The notes under the pieces are model-generated. The model was not told the DNA's origin. It searched no databases and saw nothing but the letters and a program-made list of their open reading frames with translations. DNA of 64,000 nucleotides from Hyphomicrobiales bacterium (GTDB taxonomy: Bacteria; Pseudomonadota; Alphaproteobacteria; Rhizobiales; Rhizobiaceae), in assembly GCA_900471815.1 (NCBI GenBank), contig UICE01000003.1, forward strand, positions 395,558 to 459,557, read 5' to 3'. Made by a program: the position numbers and the translations under genes. Below, piece by piece: positions 39,590 to 48,456 of this stretch. Numbering within the stretch: position 1 is the first letter of the stretch; every line of letters begins with the position of its first letter.

Positions 39590-42500
39590 TTGGCGCGAAC
39601 CTATCGGAGTAAGACACTGGCACGTTTGTTTGTTTTCATCGGCGGATTGTTGGTACTGCTGCTGACCGCAGCGCTGGTTGTGCCATATTTCGTCGACTGG
39701 GCCGGCTATCGCTCTTCGTTCGAACGTGAAGCATCCACATTGCTTGGCCGTCCCGTGACTGTTGCCGGAAGCGCGAGTGCGCGGCTTTTGCCGTTCCCCT
39801 CCGTTACCTTTTCGGATGTTCGTGTCGGTGATCCGGGCGTTGAACCGGTAATGACCATCGAGAAATTCTCCATGGATGCGGAGCTTGCTCCCTTTCTGCG
39901 CGGTGAGATTCTCATATTTGACATGCGGCTGGAAAAACCGGCTGCAACAGTGCGGATAAGTGAAGGCGGCGTAGTCGATTGGGCAATCCGGCCGCGCACT
40001 CCTTTCCACAAAACGCAGGTCAAGCTGGAGAATTTGCGGATTAGCAATGGTTCGCTGATCATTCGCGATGCTTCGACGGGGACAACGCGCTCAATCTCCG
40101 ATTTGAATGCCACCATGTCTGCTGACGATCTTTCCGGACCATGGAAATTCGACGGGAACTTGTTCTTCAACGGCAAAAAAATCTCCGTTTCCTCTTCGAC
40201 CGGCGCATTGAAACCGGACGGATCGTTGCAAATGCACGCGCGTGTCATTCCGGACAATATTCCGGCTGCGATGGAAACGGACGGCCAGATAACGCTCGAT
40301 CAGGGTGCGTTGAAATATGCCGGCCGCATCGACATTCGTTCTCGCGACGAAGTCGCTGATAAATCAGGAGAAAAAGCAGGATCGGCAGACAAGCCGCTGC
40401 TCTCCAGTCTTCGCCTGTCCGGACAATTTGAAGCCGATCATGCCAGGATAACCATACCGGAGTTTCATATGGAGCAGGGGCCGGTGGCGGACCCCTATGT
40501 GGTCAATGGCAACGCCCATTTTGACTATGGCGATAATCCGCGATTTGAGGTGAAAGCCGATGGTCAGCAAGTAACATTCGGCAATCAGGAGGCAGAGCAG
40601 GCAAACGCCAAAGCAAACCCTGAAACCGCGGCTCAGCGCCTTGGTATATTCCGGCGTTTGATGGATCAGCTTCCTGTGCCGACCATGCCCGGAAGAATAG
40701 ATTTGAAACTGCCTGCTATCGTCGCCGGCGATACAACAATTCGTTCGGTAACGATTGATGCAGCACCCGCAGCCGGTAATTGGGTAATAAATCAGCTCAA
40801 GGCGGAATTGCCAGGACGTACGCAATTTGAAGCAAAAGGCGTCTTGCAGGTTGGCGATAATTTCGGCTTCGATGGCAAATTGCTTGTCGCATCGCGCCAA
40901 CCTTCCGGACTTGCCGTCTGGCTGACAAACACAGTGGACGATTCCATTCGCCGTATTCGCGGTGCCGGTTTCTCCGGCGATGTGAGCCTGCATGATGAAT
41001 TGCAGAAGGTCGATAATCTTGAGCTTGCGCTCGGGGGTGCCTCGTTGAAGGGAACGCTGGTTCGTAGCGCCAAGGGCGATTCCCTGCCGCTGACGCAATT
41101 GAAACTGGAAGGCGGCGCGCTCGATGCAGATGCGCTGGAGGCTTTCGCGGCATTGTTCAGCAGCAATGCATCAAATGGCAGTTCCGCTATATTAAACGGG
41201 CAGGACCTTGATGTTGACCTGAAAGCGGGACCGGTCGCCCATGGCGGATTTGTCGCTGAAACGGTGGATACGGCGTTCCGTCTGCGCGAAGGTGTGTTCG
41301 ATATTGATCGCCTGACTATTGGCAGTGTCGCTGGCACCACGATCACCGCCACCGGCAAGCTGGAGCCCTTCAAGACGGAGCCATCAGGGTCGGTTGACGC
41401 AACATTGCTGTCGGATGACATGGCGCCCTTTGTCGATGCGCTTGCACAGCGTTTCCCGGACTTCCCGTTTCTCGTTGCCATGAAGGAGCGGTCATCACGC
41501 TTCCCAGGTCTCTTCGAGGATACGCAGATGAGTGTCCTCGCCAATACGCTGCATGGAAAGTCTGGAACAAATGAGTTTTCGTTGAGTGCCGCGGGAAAGT
41601 CGGGTGGGATGAACATCACTCTTTCCGGCACAAGCACCATGAATGAGGAGCAATTGCGCACACTCGAACTGACCATGAATGCGCGTACCGATCATGCCGA
41701 AGGGCTGATGGCCTTTATTGGCTTGCCAGCATTGCCGCTTGGTCTTGCCGGAGAGTTGGAAGCCGATATCGCCCTTAAAGGAAACCAGAATGCCGGATTT
41801 CAGACGCAGCTCGCTTTGAAAGCGCCGGACGGTCGCGCATTACTGGATGGTAGTTTCCGCTATGCGGATGGTAGCCTGAACGGGGAGGGACGGGCATCGC
41901 TCAAGAGTAGCGATATCGATGCCTATCTCGCAACGGCAGGCTATTCCGTGCCAGGCTTCGGGAACGGCACGCCGATTGATGCAGCCAGCAGCTTTTCCCT
42001 TAACAATGGCAAACTCATGCTGCCCGATCTGAGCGGGCAGGTGAACGACACAAAAATTGGAGGGCACATCGGCTTCGTGCTCGACAATGGCGTGCCAAAT
42101 GCGCAAGGCGATCTCACGCTCGCTCAGATTAATCTTGATGCCGTCACGCAATTTGTTCTTGGCACAGGCAGTACGGATGGCGATGGCAAGTCGCAGTGGC
42201 CGCAACAACCATTTCTTGCAAGCCCGCTTTTCCCGATGGGCTTTGACCTCAAATTGCGCGCAGAAACTGCCGATACGGGGATTATAGGCGAGATAGGCAA
42301 TTTTCAAACCAGTGCTACGCTGAAAGACGGTGCTTTGCGCCTTGATGATGTCAAGGGTGACCTTTTCGGCGGCAAATTGGCTGGCATGTTCGAGCTTCGC
42401 AATACAAGCGGTACCGGCTTGGCGACGGGCCAGTTCACGCTTGATCAAGCGGGTATTGACGAACTCTATCAGCCGGAAACGGGTATTGCTGCTGTTCAAG

Positions 42501-43306
42501 GCAAGGCAAAAATTTCGGCGTCCGTCAATGCAACGGGCACGTCGATGGCGGAATTGGTCAAATCCATCGCTGGCTCTGGAGTCGTGGCGGTAAGCGATCT
42601 TACGATCAACGCGCTTAATCCGGCAGCGTTGGTGCCGATTTTGGCGGATGTCGACGCCATGGAAGGGCCCGTTACAACCGCCACCATCGATGCGATCATT
42701 GGTAAATATCTGAATGCCGGAGCGTTGAAGGCAACTGCCTCTGAAATTCCCTATACGATTGCTGGAGGAGTGGCGCGCACATCGACATTCCAGTTAAACA
42801 ATGGGGATGCCCGGCTTTTTGCTGATTTGCGGATAAATTTCCCGGAAATGATGGTGGCTTCCCAAGGCAAACTGACATTTGAGCCCGGAAAGACCGTTGT
42901 CGTCGGTGCCGATCCCGTAGTCGAGTTTACGCTGGATGGCCCATGGCATGGCCCTGCGGTCACCTTTAATCGGCAACCGCTTGAGCAGTTCCTGACCCAG
43001 CGCGCGCTGGAGCGCGAGCAGCAGCGGGTGGAAACACTGCAGGCATCGCTGGTGGAAAAGCAGCGTTTGCGTCGCGAGACGCAGTTATTTCAGGCGCTTG
43101 CGGAAGAGCGGGTGAGGGTCGCGCGCCTCAAGGTTGAGCAGGAAGCGCGCGAGGCGGCGGAAAGAAAAGCGGCCGAGGAAGCAGCGCGCAAAGCTCTTGA
43201 GAACCCACCTGCCGCCCCTCCGCCAGCGCAGCCGCAAGGCGCCATTGACCGGCAGTCGCTCGATGAGTTTTTGCAAACCATCGAGCCGAATGCCGTTCCG
43301 CAGTGA
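39590..43306 (+). CDS. AsmA family envelope protein, very large
   Basis: About 1230 residues: one N-terminal membrane helix (LFVFIGGLLVLLLTAALVVPYF), a large AsmA-type beta-rich body used in lipid transport or outer-membrane assembly in other bacteria, and a C-terminal helical/charged tail (about 1130-1238, Glu/Arg/Ala-rich) ending in a Pro-rich part. The TTG at 39590 opens the frame; an in-frame CTG at 39617 has GGAG seven bases upstream and might be the true start (MARLFVF). The coding strand is clear by length. Confidence 0.9.
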   Translation: MARTYRSKTLARLFVFIGGLLVLLLTAALVVPYFVDWAGYRSSFEREASTLLGRPVTVAGSASARLLPFPSVTFSDVRVGDPGVEPVMTIEKFSMDAELAPFLRGEILIFDMRLEKPAATVRISEGGVVDWAIRPRTPFHKTQVKLENLRISNGSLIIRDASTGTTRSISDLNATMSADDLSGPWKFDGNLFFNGKKISVSSSTGALKPDGSLQMHARVIPDNIPAAMETDGQITLDQGALKYAGRIDIRSRDEVADKSGEKAGSADKPLLSSLRLSGQFEADHARITIPEFHMEQGPVADPYVVNGNAHFDYGDNPRFEVKADGQQVTFGNQEAEQANAKANPETAAQRLGIFRRLMDQLPVPTMPGRIDLKLPAIVAGDTTIRSVTIDAAPAAGNWVINQLKAELPGRTQFEAKGVLQVGDNFGFDGKLLVASRQPSGLAVWLTNTVDDSIRRIRGAGFSGDVSLHDELQKVDNLELALGGASLKGTLVRSAKGDSLPLTQLKLEGGALDADALEAFAALFSSNASNGSSAILNGQDLDVDLKAGPVAHGGFVAETVDTAFRLREGVFDIDRLTIGSVAGTTITATGKLEPFKTEPSGSVDATLLSDDMAPFVDALAQRFPDFPFLVAMKERSSRFPGLFEDTQMSVLANTLHGKSGTNEFSLSAAGKSGGMNITLSGTSTMNEEQLRTLELTMNARTDHAEGLMAFIGLPALPLGLAGELEADIALKGNQNAGFQTQLALKAPDGRALLDGSFRYADGSLNGEGRASLKSSDIDAYLATAGYSVPGFGNGTPIDAASSFSLNNGKLMLPDLSGQVNDTKIGGHIGFVLDNGVPNAQGDLTLAQINLDAVTQFVLGTGSTDGDGKSQWPQQPFLASPLFPMGFDLKLRAETADTGIIGEIGNFQTSATLKDGALRLDDVKGDLFGGKLAGMFELRNTSGTGLATGQFTLDQAGIDELYQPETGIAAVQGKAKISASVNATGTSMAELVKSIAGSGVVAVSDLTINALNPAALVPILADVDAMEGPVTTATIDAIIGKYLNAGALKATASEIPYTIAGGVARTSTFQLNNGDARLFADLRINFPEMMVASQGKLTFEPGKTVVVGADPVVEFTLDGPWHGPAVTFNRQPLEQFLTQRALEREQQRVETLQASLVEKQRLRRETQLFQALAEERVRVARLKVEQEAREAAERKAAEEAARKALENPPAAPPPAQPQGAIDRQSLDEFLQTIEPNAVPQ

Positions 43307-43309
43307 TCT

Positions 43310-43795
43310 TTACTCGCCCCTAAAAGCCGCTTCCAGCTTGCTGATGTCGAGCTTGTGCATTTGCAGGAGTGCTCCCAAAAGGCGGTCAACCTTTGTCTGG
43401 TCCTTGTCTTGCATCATTTGACCAAGCACCGAAGGCACGATCTGCCATGACAGGCCAAACTTGTCCTTTACCCAGCCGCATGGGCCGATTTCACCGCCAT
43501 TTGCAGTCAACTTCTCGGTGAGCTCATCTATTTCAGCTTGGGATCCGCAATCGATTATAAGAGAGATGGCCTCGTTGAATTTGAATTCCGGACCGCCATT
43601 CAGCGCCAGATATTCCTGACCGGCGATTTCAAATCGAGCGGTCAGCAAAGATCCTTCCGGTCCCATGCCGCCTTTGCCCCAATAGCTCTTTTCCAGAATC
43701 TTTCCATTTTCAAAGATGGAAAAATAGAACTCCATCGCTTCTTCGGCATTGCCTTCGAACCATAAGCATGGAGTAATTTTTTGTTTGATTGGCAT
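43310..43795 (-). CDS. PhnB-like VOC-superfamily protein
   Basis: 161-residue protein of the VOC/PhnB family (QKITPCLWFEGNAEEAMEFYFSIF at the start, and WVKDKFGLSWQIVPSVLGQMMQD near residue 120). The start ATG at 43795 has AAAGGGA upstream; the longer frame from 43906 has no good ribosome site. Function unknown; such proteins are often annotated as 3-demethylubiquinone methyltransferase-like without evidence. It is convergent with the AsmA gene, three bases apart. Confidence 0.88.
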   Translation of the reverse strand: MPIKQKITPCLWFEGNAEEAMEFYFSIFENGKILEKSYWGKGGMGPEGSLLTARFEIAGQEYLALNGGPEFKFNEAISLIIDCGSQAEIDELTEKLTANGGEIGPCGWVKDKFGLSWQIVPSVLGQMMQDKDQTKVDRLLGALLQMHKLDISKLEAAFRGE

Positions 43796-43869
43796 GTCAT
43801 TCCCTTTCATTGCGATTTGAACTGCCTGAAAGACGAAGGAAGGCTGACCAATCCTACATGATGCCGGAA

Positions 43870-44103
43870 TTATTTTTGCGTAGACATGCCGCCACTTTGC
43901 ACCCAAGCCAATACGTATAATCGCAATGCGGATGAAAGGCTGGAGTCGCGATCCCGGTCTTTGTCGACCTGTGCGATAAGTGCCGCCAGCGTCATTTGGC
44001 GGGTTTGTGCAATGGAGGTGATAATTTCATAAAAGGGATCTTCGAGCGAAAAGCTGGTGCGGTGCCCGTGAATTGTCACCGAGCGCTTCTGGACAAGACT
44101 CAC
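43870..44103 (-). CDS. small ribbon-helix-helix protein
   Basis: 77-residue protein with a ribbon-helix-helix pattern (RTSFSLEDPFYEIITSIAQTRQMTLAALIAQVD). Conserved in alphaproteobacteria, probably a DNA-binding regulator. Its start overlaps the DUF4169 stop by four bases. Confidence 0.82.
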   Translation of the reverse strand: MSLVQKRSVTIHGHRTSFSLEDPFYEIITSIAQTRQMTLAALIAQVDKDRDRDSSLSSALRLYVLAWVQSGGMSTQK

Positions 44104-44291
44104 TTGTCGTCCAAGGGCTTTTCCAGCCGGCTATCGTCCAAAAACCGCTCTGCTTTAGCGGTTAATGCAGTTTCGAACTTCTTCTCAGTCTTGGTGCGCC
44201 CGAACAAGATGCGGTTCTGAGCCGCAACCTGTTCTTCAGCATCTTTGGCTTTGCGCTTCCTGACCTGCCGCAGGTTGACGATCTCGGCCAT
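44100..44291 (-). CDS. DUF4169 family protein
   Basis: 63-residue highly charged, helix-forming protein matching DUF4169 (MAEIVNLRQVRKRKAKDAEE). No function is known. It lies between sspB and the ribbon-helix-helix gene, a conserved alphaproteobacterial order, and overlaps the latter by four bases. Confidence 0.85.
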   Translation of the reverse strand: MAEIVNLRQVRKRKAKDAEEQVAAQNRILFGRTKTEKKFETALTAKAERFLDDSRLEKPLDDK

Positions 44292-44299
44292 GGAGGTCG

Positions 44300-44893
44300 T
44301 TATTTCTTCTTGCGGAAGGAGTCGAGCGATACCACCGAAGCAGAAGCTTTCTCGCCATTATCGTCTGAGCTTCCATCGGCTGCCGCTTCCGACTTTCCGG
44401 ATGGCTTGGCCGGTTTCTTGGCGGATTTCGCCGGAGGCTTTGGCTTGGCGCTGGTCGAAGCGAGCTTGGGACCGTCAGTAATGTCGGTTGGCGCTATGCT
44501 GGTGATACCCTGGTCATTGTCGCCAACGGTTTCTTCAACCTCCACATCGAACTCCAGCTCGAAGTTTACAGAAGGGTCATAGAAACCGCGAATCGCGGAG
44601 AATGGCACGACGAGTTTCTCCGGCACATCGCCAAACGATAGGCCGACTTCAAGATGGGTGTCTGTGACCTGCATGTCCCAGAATTGATGTTGAAGGACAA
44701 TCGTCATCTGTTCCGGATATTTTTCGTGAAGCCGCGTCGAAATACGCACGCCGGGTGCGCCGGTCAAAAAGGTGACGAAAAAATGGTGGTTGCCGGGCAG
44801 GCCTGCTTTGGCAACTTCACCTAGCACCTTACGGATAACGCCGCGAAGCGCTTCCTGGGCAAGTATATCGTAACGGATCATATCTTGTGGCAT
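44300..44893 (-). CDS. sspB: ClpXP adaptor SspB (alphaproteobacterial type)
   Basis: Cytoplasmic adaptor that delivers ssrA-tagged proteins to ClpXP. 197 residues: the conserved SspB domain in residues 1-125 (IRYDILAQEALRGVIRKVL, GVRISTRLHEKYPEQMTIVLQHQFWDM), then a low-complexity Ala/Lys/Ser-rich linker and a C-terminal tail SVVSLDSFRKKK that in SspB families docks to ClpX. The tmRNA gene about 5.4 kb away encodes a tag of the type such adaptors bind. Confidence 0.92.
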   Translation of the reverse strand: MPQDMIRYDILAQEALRGVIRKVLGEVAKAGLPGNHHFFVTFLTGAPGVRISTRLHEKYPEQMTIVLQHQFWDMQVTDTHLEVGLSFGDVPEKLVVPFSAIRGFYDPSVNFELEFDVEVEETVGDNDQGITSIAPTDITDGPKLASTSAKPKPPAKSAKKPAKPSGKSEAAADGSSDDNGEKASASVVSLDSFRKKK

Positions 44894-45163
44894 GCACTCT
44901 TATCCCATGGATTCCCCCCTGCCTGTCAAGCGGAGATAGAAATCGTATCCGACCATTATGGCGTATCGCTAATGCATTTGCGACCGATTGTCAGCAATGG
45001 GTGCAAATATATCCAGCGAACAGGATATCGATGTCTGTGAAGCGCATTATCAAGAGTATTTGCGGCAAATTTTACAGCGGCTTGGCGTCAGACAACCAAG
45101 GACCACAATAAATGAGCAAATTGTACTTTGCTGGTAGACGCTTTCGCAATTCAAATGTGGAAG

Positions 45164-45886
45164 TCAGCTGACAGCCATCAGGACAGGAGCCGGTTGGCTG
45201 CTGGTTTCCTGTACGCGCGGACCATAGGCTCGCAAGAAAGTTTCAACGGCATTTTTGGCAGCGGTCTGCAGTTCTTCTTCTGTCGGTTTGCCACCAAACA
45301 GATAAATCATTTGGAGATCGGCATTCACCAGCGCCAGAAATTGGCGGGCGGCAAGGTCAAAATCATCGATTCGCAATGCACCCTTGTGGGCGAGCTTTGC
45401 AAACAGCGCGCCAAGCGTCGTGCTTATTTTGCATGGACCGTGCTGGCGCCATCCTTCGAACAAATGCGGATATCTCTCGCCCTCGGATTGGACAAGCCTG
45501 CGCAGGAACTTTCCGTCATCGTTGCACAGGCAATTTTTTGTCAGCCTTATGGCGAAATCGGCCAAATCTTGTTGCAGATGATCGGGCTTGTCGGGAAAGG
45601 TCGAAAGTGTAGAGAAAAGCATGGCGTTTGCCCGCTCCATAACATCTTCGATCACTGCGACAAACAGCGTTTCTTTTTCGCGGTAGTGGTTATATATTGT
45701 CTGGCGCGAGACGCATGCTTCAATTGCGATTTCATCAATACTCGCTCCGGAAAAGCCTTCCCGGCAAAAAACATTTGCTGCGGCATCCAGAATAGACACA
45801 CGTTTTGAACATTGACCGCGTTGTGTGGGACCGGTGTCTTTGCGTGCAGTTGATGGTCGGCTTAAAGCCATCGCGTGATTTTTCAT
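45164..45886 (-). CDS. TetR-family repressor of the efflux gene
   Basis: 240-residue regulator with an N-terminal HTH (ILDAAANVFCREGFSGASIDEIAIEACVSRQTIYNHY, about residues 32-70) and a C-terminal domain of the AefR-like type. It is divergent from the Bcr/CflA gene with 291 bases between starts, and a perfect palindrome lies 28 bases upstream of its start, so it probably represses itself and perhaps the efflux gene. Confidence 0.92.
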   Translation of the reverse strand: MKNHAMALSRPSTARKDTGPTQRGQCSKRVSILDAAANVFCREGFSGASIDEIAIEACVSRQTIYNHYREKETLFVAVIEDVMERANAMLFSTLSTFPDKPDHLQQDLADFAIRLTKNCLCNDDGKFLRRLVQSEGERYPHLFEGWRQHGPCKISTTLGALFAKLAHKGALRIDDFDLAARQFLALVNADLQMIYLFGGKPTEEELQTAAKNAVETFLRAYGPRVQETSSQPAPVLMAVS

Positions 45887-45913
45887 AGGCCCAAGATAAT
45901 GCGTCTTGACGTG

Positions 45914-45931
45914 TTAGACAATAGTGTCTAA
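45914..45931. promoter_or_regulatory. palindromic operator of the TetR gene
   Basis: TTAGACA (45914-45920) and TGTCTAA (45925-45931) are perfect inverted copies with a four-base spacer (ATAG), a site of the type TetR proteins bind, placed 28 bases upstream of the TetR start codon. Confidence 0.75.
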
Positions 45932-46072
45932 TTTTACACCTGTGTCCAAATATATTGACGCAGTATTTTCCATGAGCGCCATGCTCCTCCCAAGCAGACG
46001 CCTTCATGTTTAGCGCAGTGCCCAAAACCGGATTTCTGGCTGTCCGGGGGTAGCTGCGAAGAAATTTCGGAT

Positions 46073-46111
46073 AGGGCAGGGTGTTTCATCAAATTGAGAC
46101 GGCCCTGCTCT
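46073..46111. repeat. imperfect palindrome upstream of the efflux gene
   Basis: AGGGCAGGGTGTTTCA (46073-46088) pairs with TGAGACGGCCCTGCTCT (46095-46111), with one bulge and one or two mismatches. It may be another AGAGC-type dispersed repeat or a leader hairpin of the efflux gene. Confidence 0.55.
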
Positions 46112-46177
46112 ATCAAGACCGTTCAATTCGTAAATGCAACGCGCTCCTGTGCCGCGATTGCTTGAAAGAGCATCACC

Positions 46178-47383
46178 ATGAAGTCCTCCTTCCTACGTTA
46201 TGCAATCATCCTTGGATTGCTGTCGGCCATCGGTCCTTTTGCGATCGATATGTATTTGCCTGCGCTTCCATTCATCGGTGCCGATCTGGCGGCGGGTGAA
46301 AATGCCGTGCAAATGAGTCTTTTGGCCTTTTTCCTGTCCTTTGCCCTCTTCCAGATCGTCTATGGTCCGCTCTCGGATATGTGGGGTCGCAAGCTACCTC
46401 TCTATATGGGGATCGGTCTGTTTACGGTAGCCAGCATTGGCTGCGCCCTGGCAACAAATATTGAGACGCTGGTCGCATTCCGCTTCCTGCAGGGAATTGG
46501 CGGTGCAGCAGGTATGGTCATTCCACGCGCTGTTGTACGTGATATGCATACTGGTGTTCAGGCCGCCCGCCTTATGTCGCTGCTGATGCTGGTGTTCAGC
46601 ATTTCTCCTATTCTAGCGCCGTTGACAGGCAGTGCGGTTATTCACTTTTTTGGATGGCGCGGCGTATTCTGGGCCGTAATGATTGCCGCCCTTATCGGTC
46701 TGGTTTTGCTGTCAACACAGCTTGAAGAAACCCGGCCAAAGGAAGCGCGTGCGGAAAGTAGCTTGCGCAGTGCGCTTACTGCTTACGGAATTCTGCTGCG
46801 TGATCGCAACTTTATGGTCTTGTCGATGATTGGCGGTTTTGGCATTGCGAGCTTCCTCGTCTATCTCGCCAACTCGCCTTTCGTCTTGATTGACCACTAC
46901 GGCCTGACACCAACGCAATATAGTATTGCTTTCTCGATCAACGCGGTTTCGTTTTTCACCGTGTCGCAATTGACCGGTTGGCTTGGCAGTCGCTTTGGTC
47001 TGGTGCGTGTCATGCGTATGGCAGTTACGGGCTTTGGCATAACATTGGCCGCCATGGTTGTTGTCATGGGCGCCGGCTTTGATCAATTGCCGGTTCTGGC
47101 TGCATTCCTCTTTGTCGGCTATGGCTTCCTCGGCCTTGTTATCCCGACAACCGGTGTTCTTGCATTGGAAGAGCACGGAGAAATTGCCGGTTCCGCGTCG
47201 GCTCTGTTGGGTACTTTGCAGTTCGTGATATCGATCATTGCCATGATTGTTGCGGCGCTTTTCTTCACAGGCAAGCCACTGCCGATGGCCGCCGGTATTG
47301 CCATGTGCGCCGTGATAGCTTTCGCCGTCACACAACTGACGATCGGCCGTCGTCCTGTTGAAGTTGGTGCTGCTGCCGAGTAA
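46178..47383 (+). CDS. Bcr/CflA-family drug efflux transporter (MFS)
   Basis: 401-residue inner-membrane protein with 12 helices, Bcr/CflA type of the DHA1 drug-proton antiporters. Seen: motif A GPLSDMWGRKLPLYMG near residue 65, motif C-like GIGGAAGMVIPRAVVRD, and FAIDMYLPALPFIGADL near the start. The ATG at 46178 follows GAGCATCACC. Drug substrate unknown. Divergent from the TetR gene, suggesting drug-induced derepression. A terminator lies 20 bases after the stop. Confidence 0.92.
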   Translation: MKSSFLRYAIILGLLSAIGPFAIDMYLPALPFIGADLAAGENAVQMSLLAFFLSFALFQIVYGPLSDMWGRKLPLYMGIGLFTVASIGCALATNIETLVAFRFLQGIGGAAGMVIPRAVVRDMHTGVQAARLMSLLMLVFSISPILAPLTGSAVIHFFGWRGVFWAVMIAALIGLVLLSTQLEETRPKEARAESSLRSALTAYGILLRDRNFMVLSMIGGFGIASFLVYLANSPFVLIDHYGLTPTQYSIAFSINAVSFFTVSQLTGWLGSRFGLVRVMRMAVTGFGITLAAMVVVMGAGFDQLPVLAAFLFVGYGFLGLVIPTTGVLALEEHGEIAGSASALLGTLQFVISIIAMIVAALFFTGKPLPMAAGIAMCAVIAFAVTQLTIGRRPVEVGAAAE

Positions 47384-47402
47384 TTCTGAGTTTCAGATAT
47401 GC

Positions 47403-47435
47403 AAAAAGGCCCGGATGCAAATCCGGGCCTTTTTT
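47403..47435. terminator. bidirectional terminator between efflux gene and ATPase gene
   Basis: AAAAAGGCCCGGAT (47403-47416), a four-base loop, then ATCCGGGCCTTTTTT (47421-47435). A 14-bp stem with an A-run and T-run on both sides, and the T-run overlaps the stop codon region of the minus-strand gene. Confidence 0.9.
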
Positions 47436-47979
47436 ATGATAGGTGCTCAAGGATAAAGTCGGCTCGGTGACTGGCTGGCAATCGAGGCACTTCGATCAGG
47501 TCATAGCCAAAATGCCCATAGGCTTTCACCATGGCATGATAGGTCCGGACAGCCTCCGCAAATGTTTGTTTGCGTTCCCTATCTTGCTCGAAGATATCTT
47601 CCCAAGGGGGCAGTATGAAAGCCAGCGGGTTATACCGGTATTGTTCGGCAGCGTTTTGAACATGTGCGGGCACCGCAAGCTGCGATAGTTGCAGATATCC
47701 TGCGATGTCCGGGATGCCGCGATCGAAAAAGATCATCCCATCCACTTCTTGTGCAATCTCGTAAGATCGCAGTTCCCAACAAAGCATCAGTTCGGAGAAA
47801 AGGGCAGGGTCTTTCCAAGGCAGCGCTGGTCCTTCAATGCTTGTTTGCTGCTGGATAATCGCTCGCCCAGCTTCGACCGAGGCGGCGTGACCGCGTTGTT
47901 TCAGCTCTTCAATGAGAGTTGTTTTTCCTGAGCCCGGGCCGCCTGTGAGGACGACAAACCTTTCATTTAGAATGTGCAT
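47434..47979 (-). CDS. P-loop AAA_28-type ATPase
   Basis: 181-residue nucleotide-binding protein. Walker A LTGGPGSGKTT near residue 11; the segment MIFFDRGIPDIAGY near residue 80 fits a Walker B-like motif, and the length fits AAA_28, a family of small NTPases or kinases of unknown function. The ATG at 47979 has GGAG upstream. It is convergent with the efflux gene and sits near the small membrane gene on the same strand, 168 bases away. Confidence 0.82.
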   Translation of the reverse strand: MHILNERFVVLTGGPGSGKTTLIEELKQRGHAASVEAGRAIIQQQTSIEGPALPWKDPALFSELMLCWELRSYEIAQEVDGMIFFDRGIPDIAGYLQLSQLAVPAHVQNAAEQYRYNPLAFILPPWEDIFEQDRERKQTFAEAVRTYHAMVKAYGHFGYDLIEVPRLPASHRADFILEHLS

Positions 47980-48147
47980 GGATAGCTCCTGCTGACGCGC
48001 GCTCACGGCTATCAGCTTCATAGATTTACGAACAGCAGACGCGGACCGCCGCTGGCTTTAAGGGAATTTCGGGGGAGGGTTTTGGCGCTTGATCAGCGAA
48101 CCATGTGGATGATTTAACCAACCATATCGAAGAAACTCAAGCGAATT

Positions 48148-48447
48148 TCATTGTCCGGAAGGTTTTTTATAGCTCGCATCAGTTAGCTGGATGGGTTTGG
48201 CTCCATTTGCTGGCACGCCGCTGCAAATGGGCTGCGCGAGAATTTCAGCCAGTACAGAACGCTCATTATTGGCGGCCCTGTTGAAATAGTGCCGGACATG
48301 CTCTGCCGCGAAAGCTGAGCCCACAATCACGGTGATGGACGCGATGGCATAGGCAAGGACGCGCAGCCGCCGGGCGAGAATGTTTTTCAAACTCGCCCGG
48401 GTTGCGGTTGCCATTGCGATGCACAGTGCAATGAGTGTGCAGCACAT
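48148..48447 (-). CDS. small hypothetical membrane protein
   Basis: 99 residues, an N-terminal hydrophobic part (MCCTLIALCIAMATATRASL) and one helix (LAYAIASITVIVGSAFAAEH), then a soluble tail. It begins nine bases after the DUF899 stop on the same strand, but the ribosome site is weak, so it may be an overcalled frame. Function unknown. Confidence 0.45.
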   Translation of the reverse strand: MCCTLIALCIAMATATRASLKNILARRLRVLAYAIASITVIVGSAFAAEHVRHYFNRAANNERSVLAEILAQPICSGVPANGAKPIQLTDASYKKPSGQ

Positions 48448-48456
48448 GGTGCAAAG

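Noticed and set aside
40364-41098. 244-residue antisense frame within the AsmA gene
   Set aside because: Shadow of a long gene with strong coding character; product is Cys/His/Arg-rich and unlike a real protein.
45128-45808. 226-residue frame on the plus strand, opposite the TetR gene
   Set aside because: It lies fully antisense to a TetR protein with clear HTH motif, and its translation shows no family.
46712-47335. 207-residue antisense frame in the Bcr/CflA gene
   Set aside because: Shadow of a clear MFS gene; no motif, unusual His/Asn/Lys composition.
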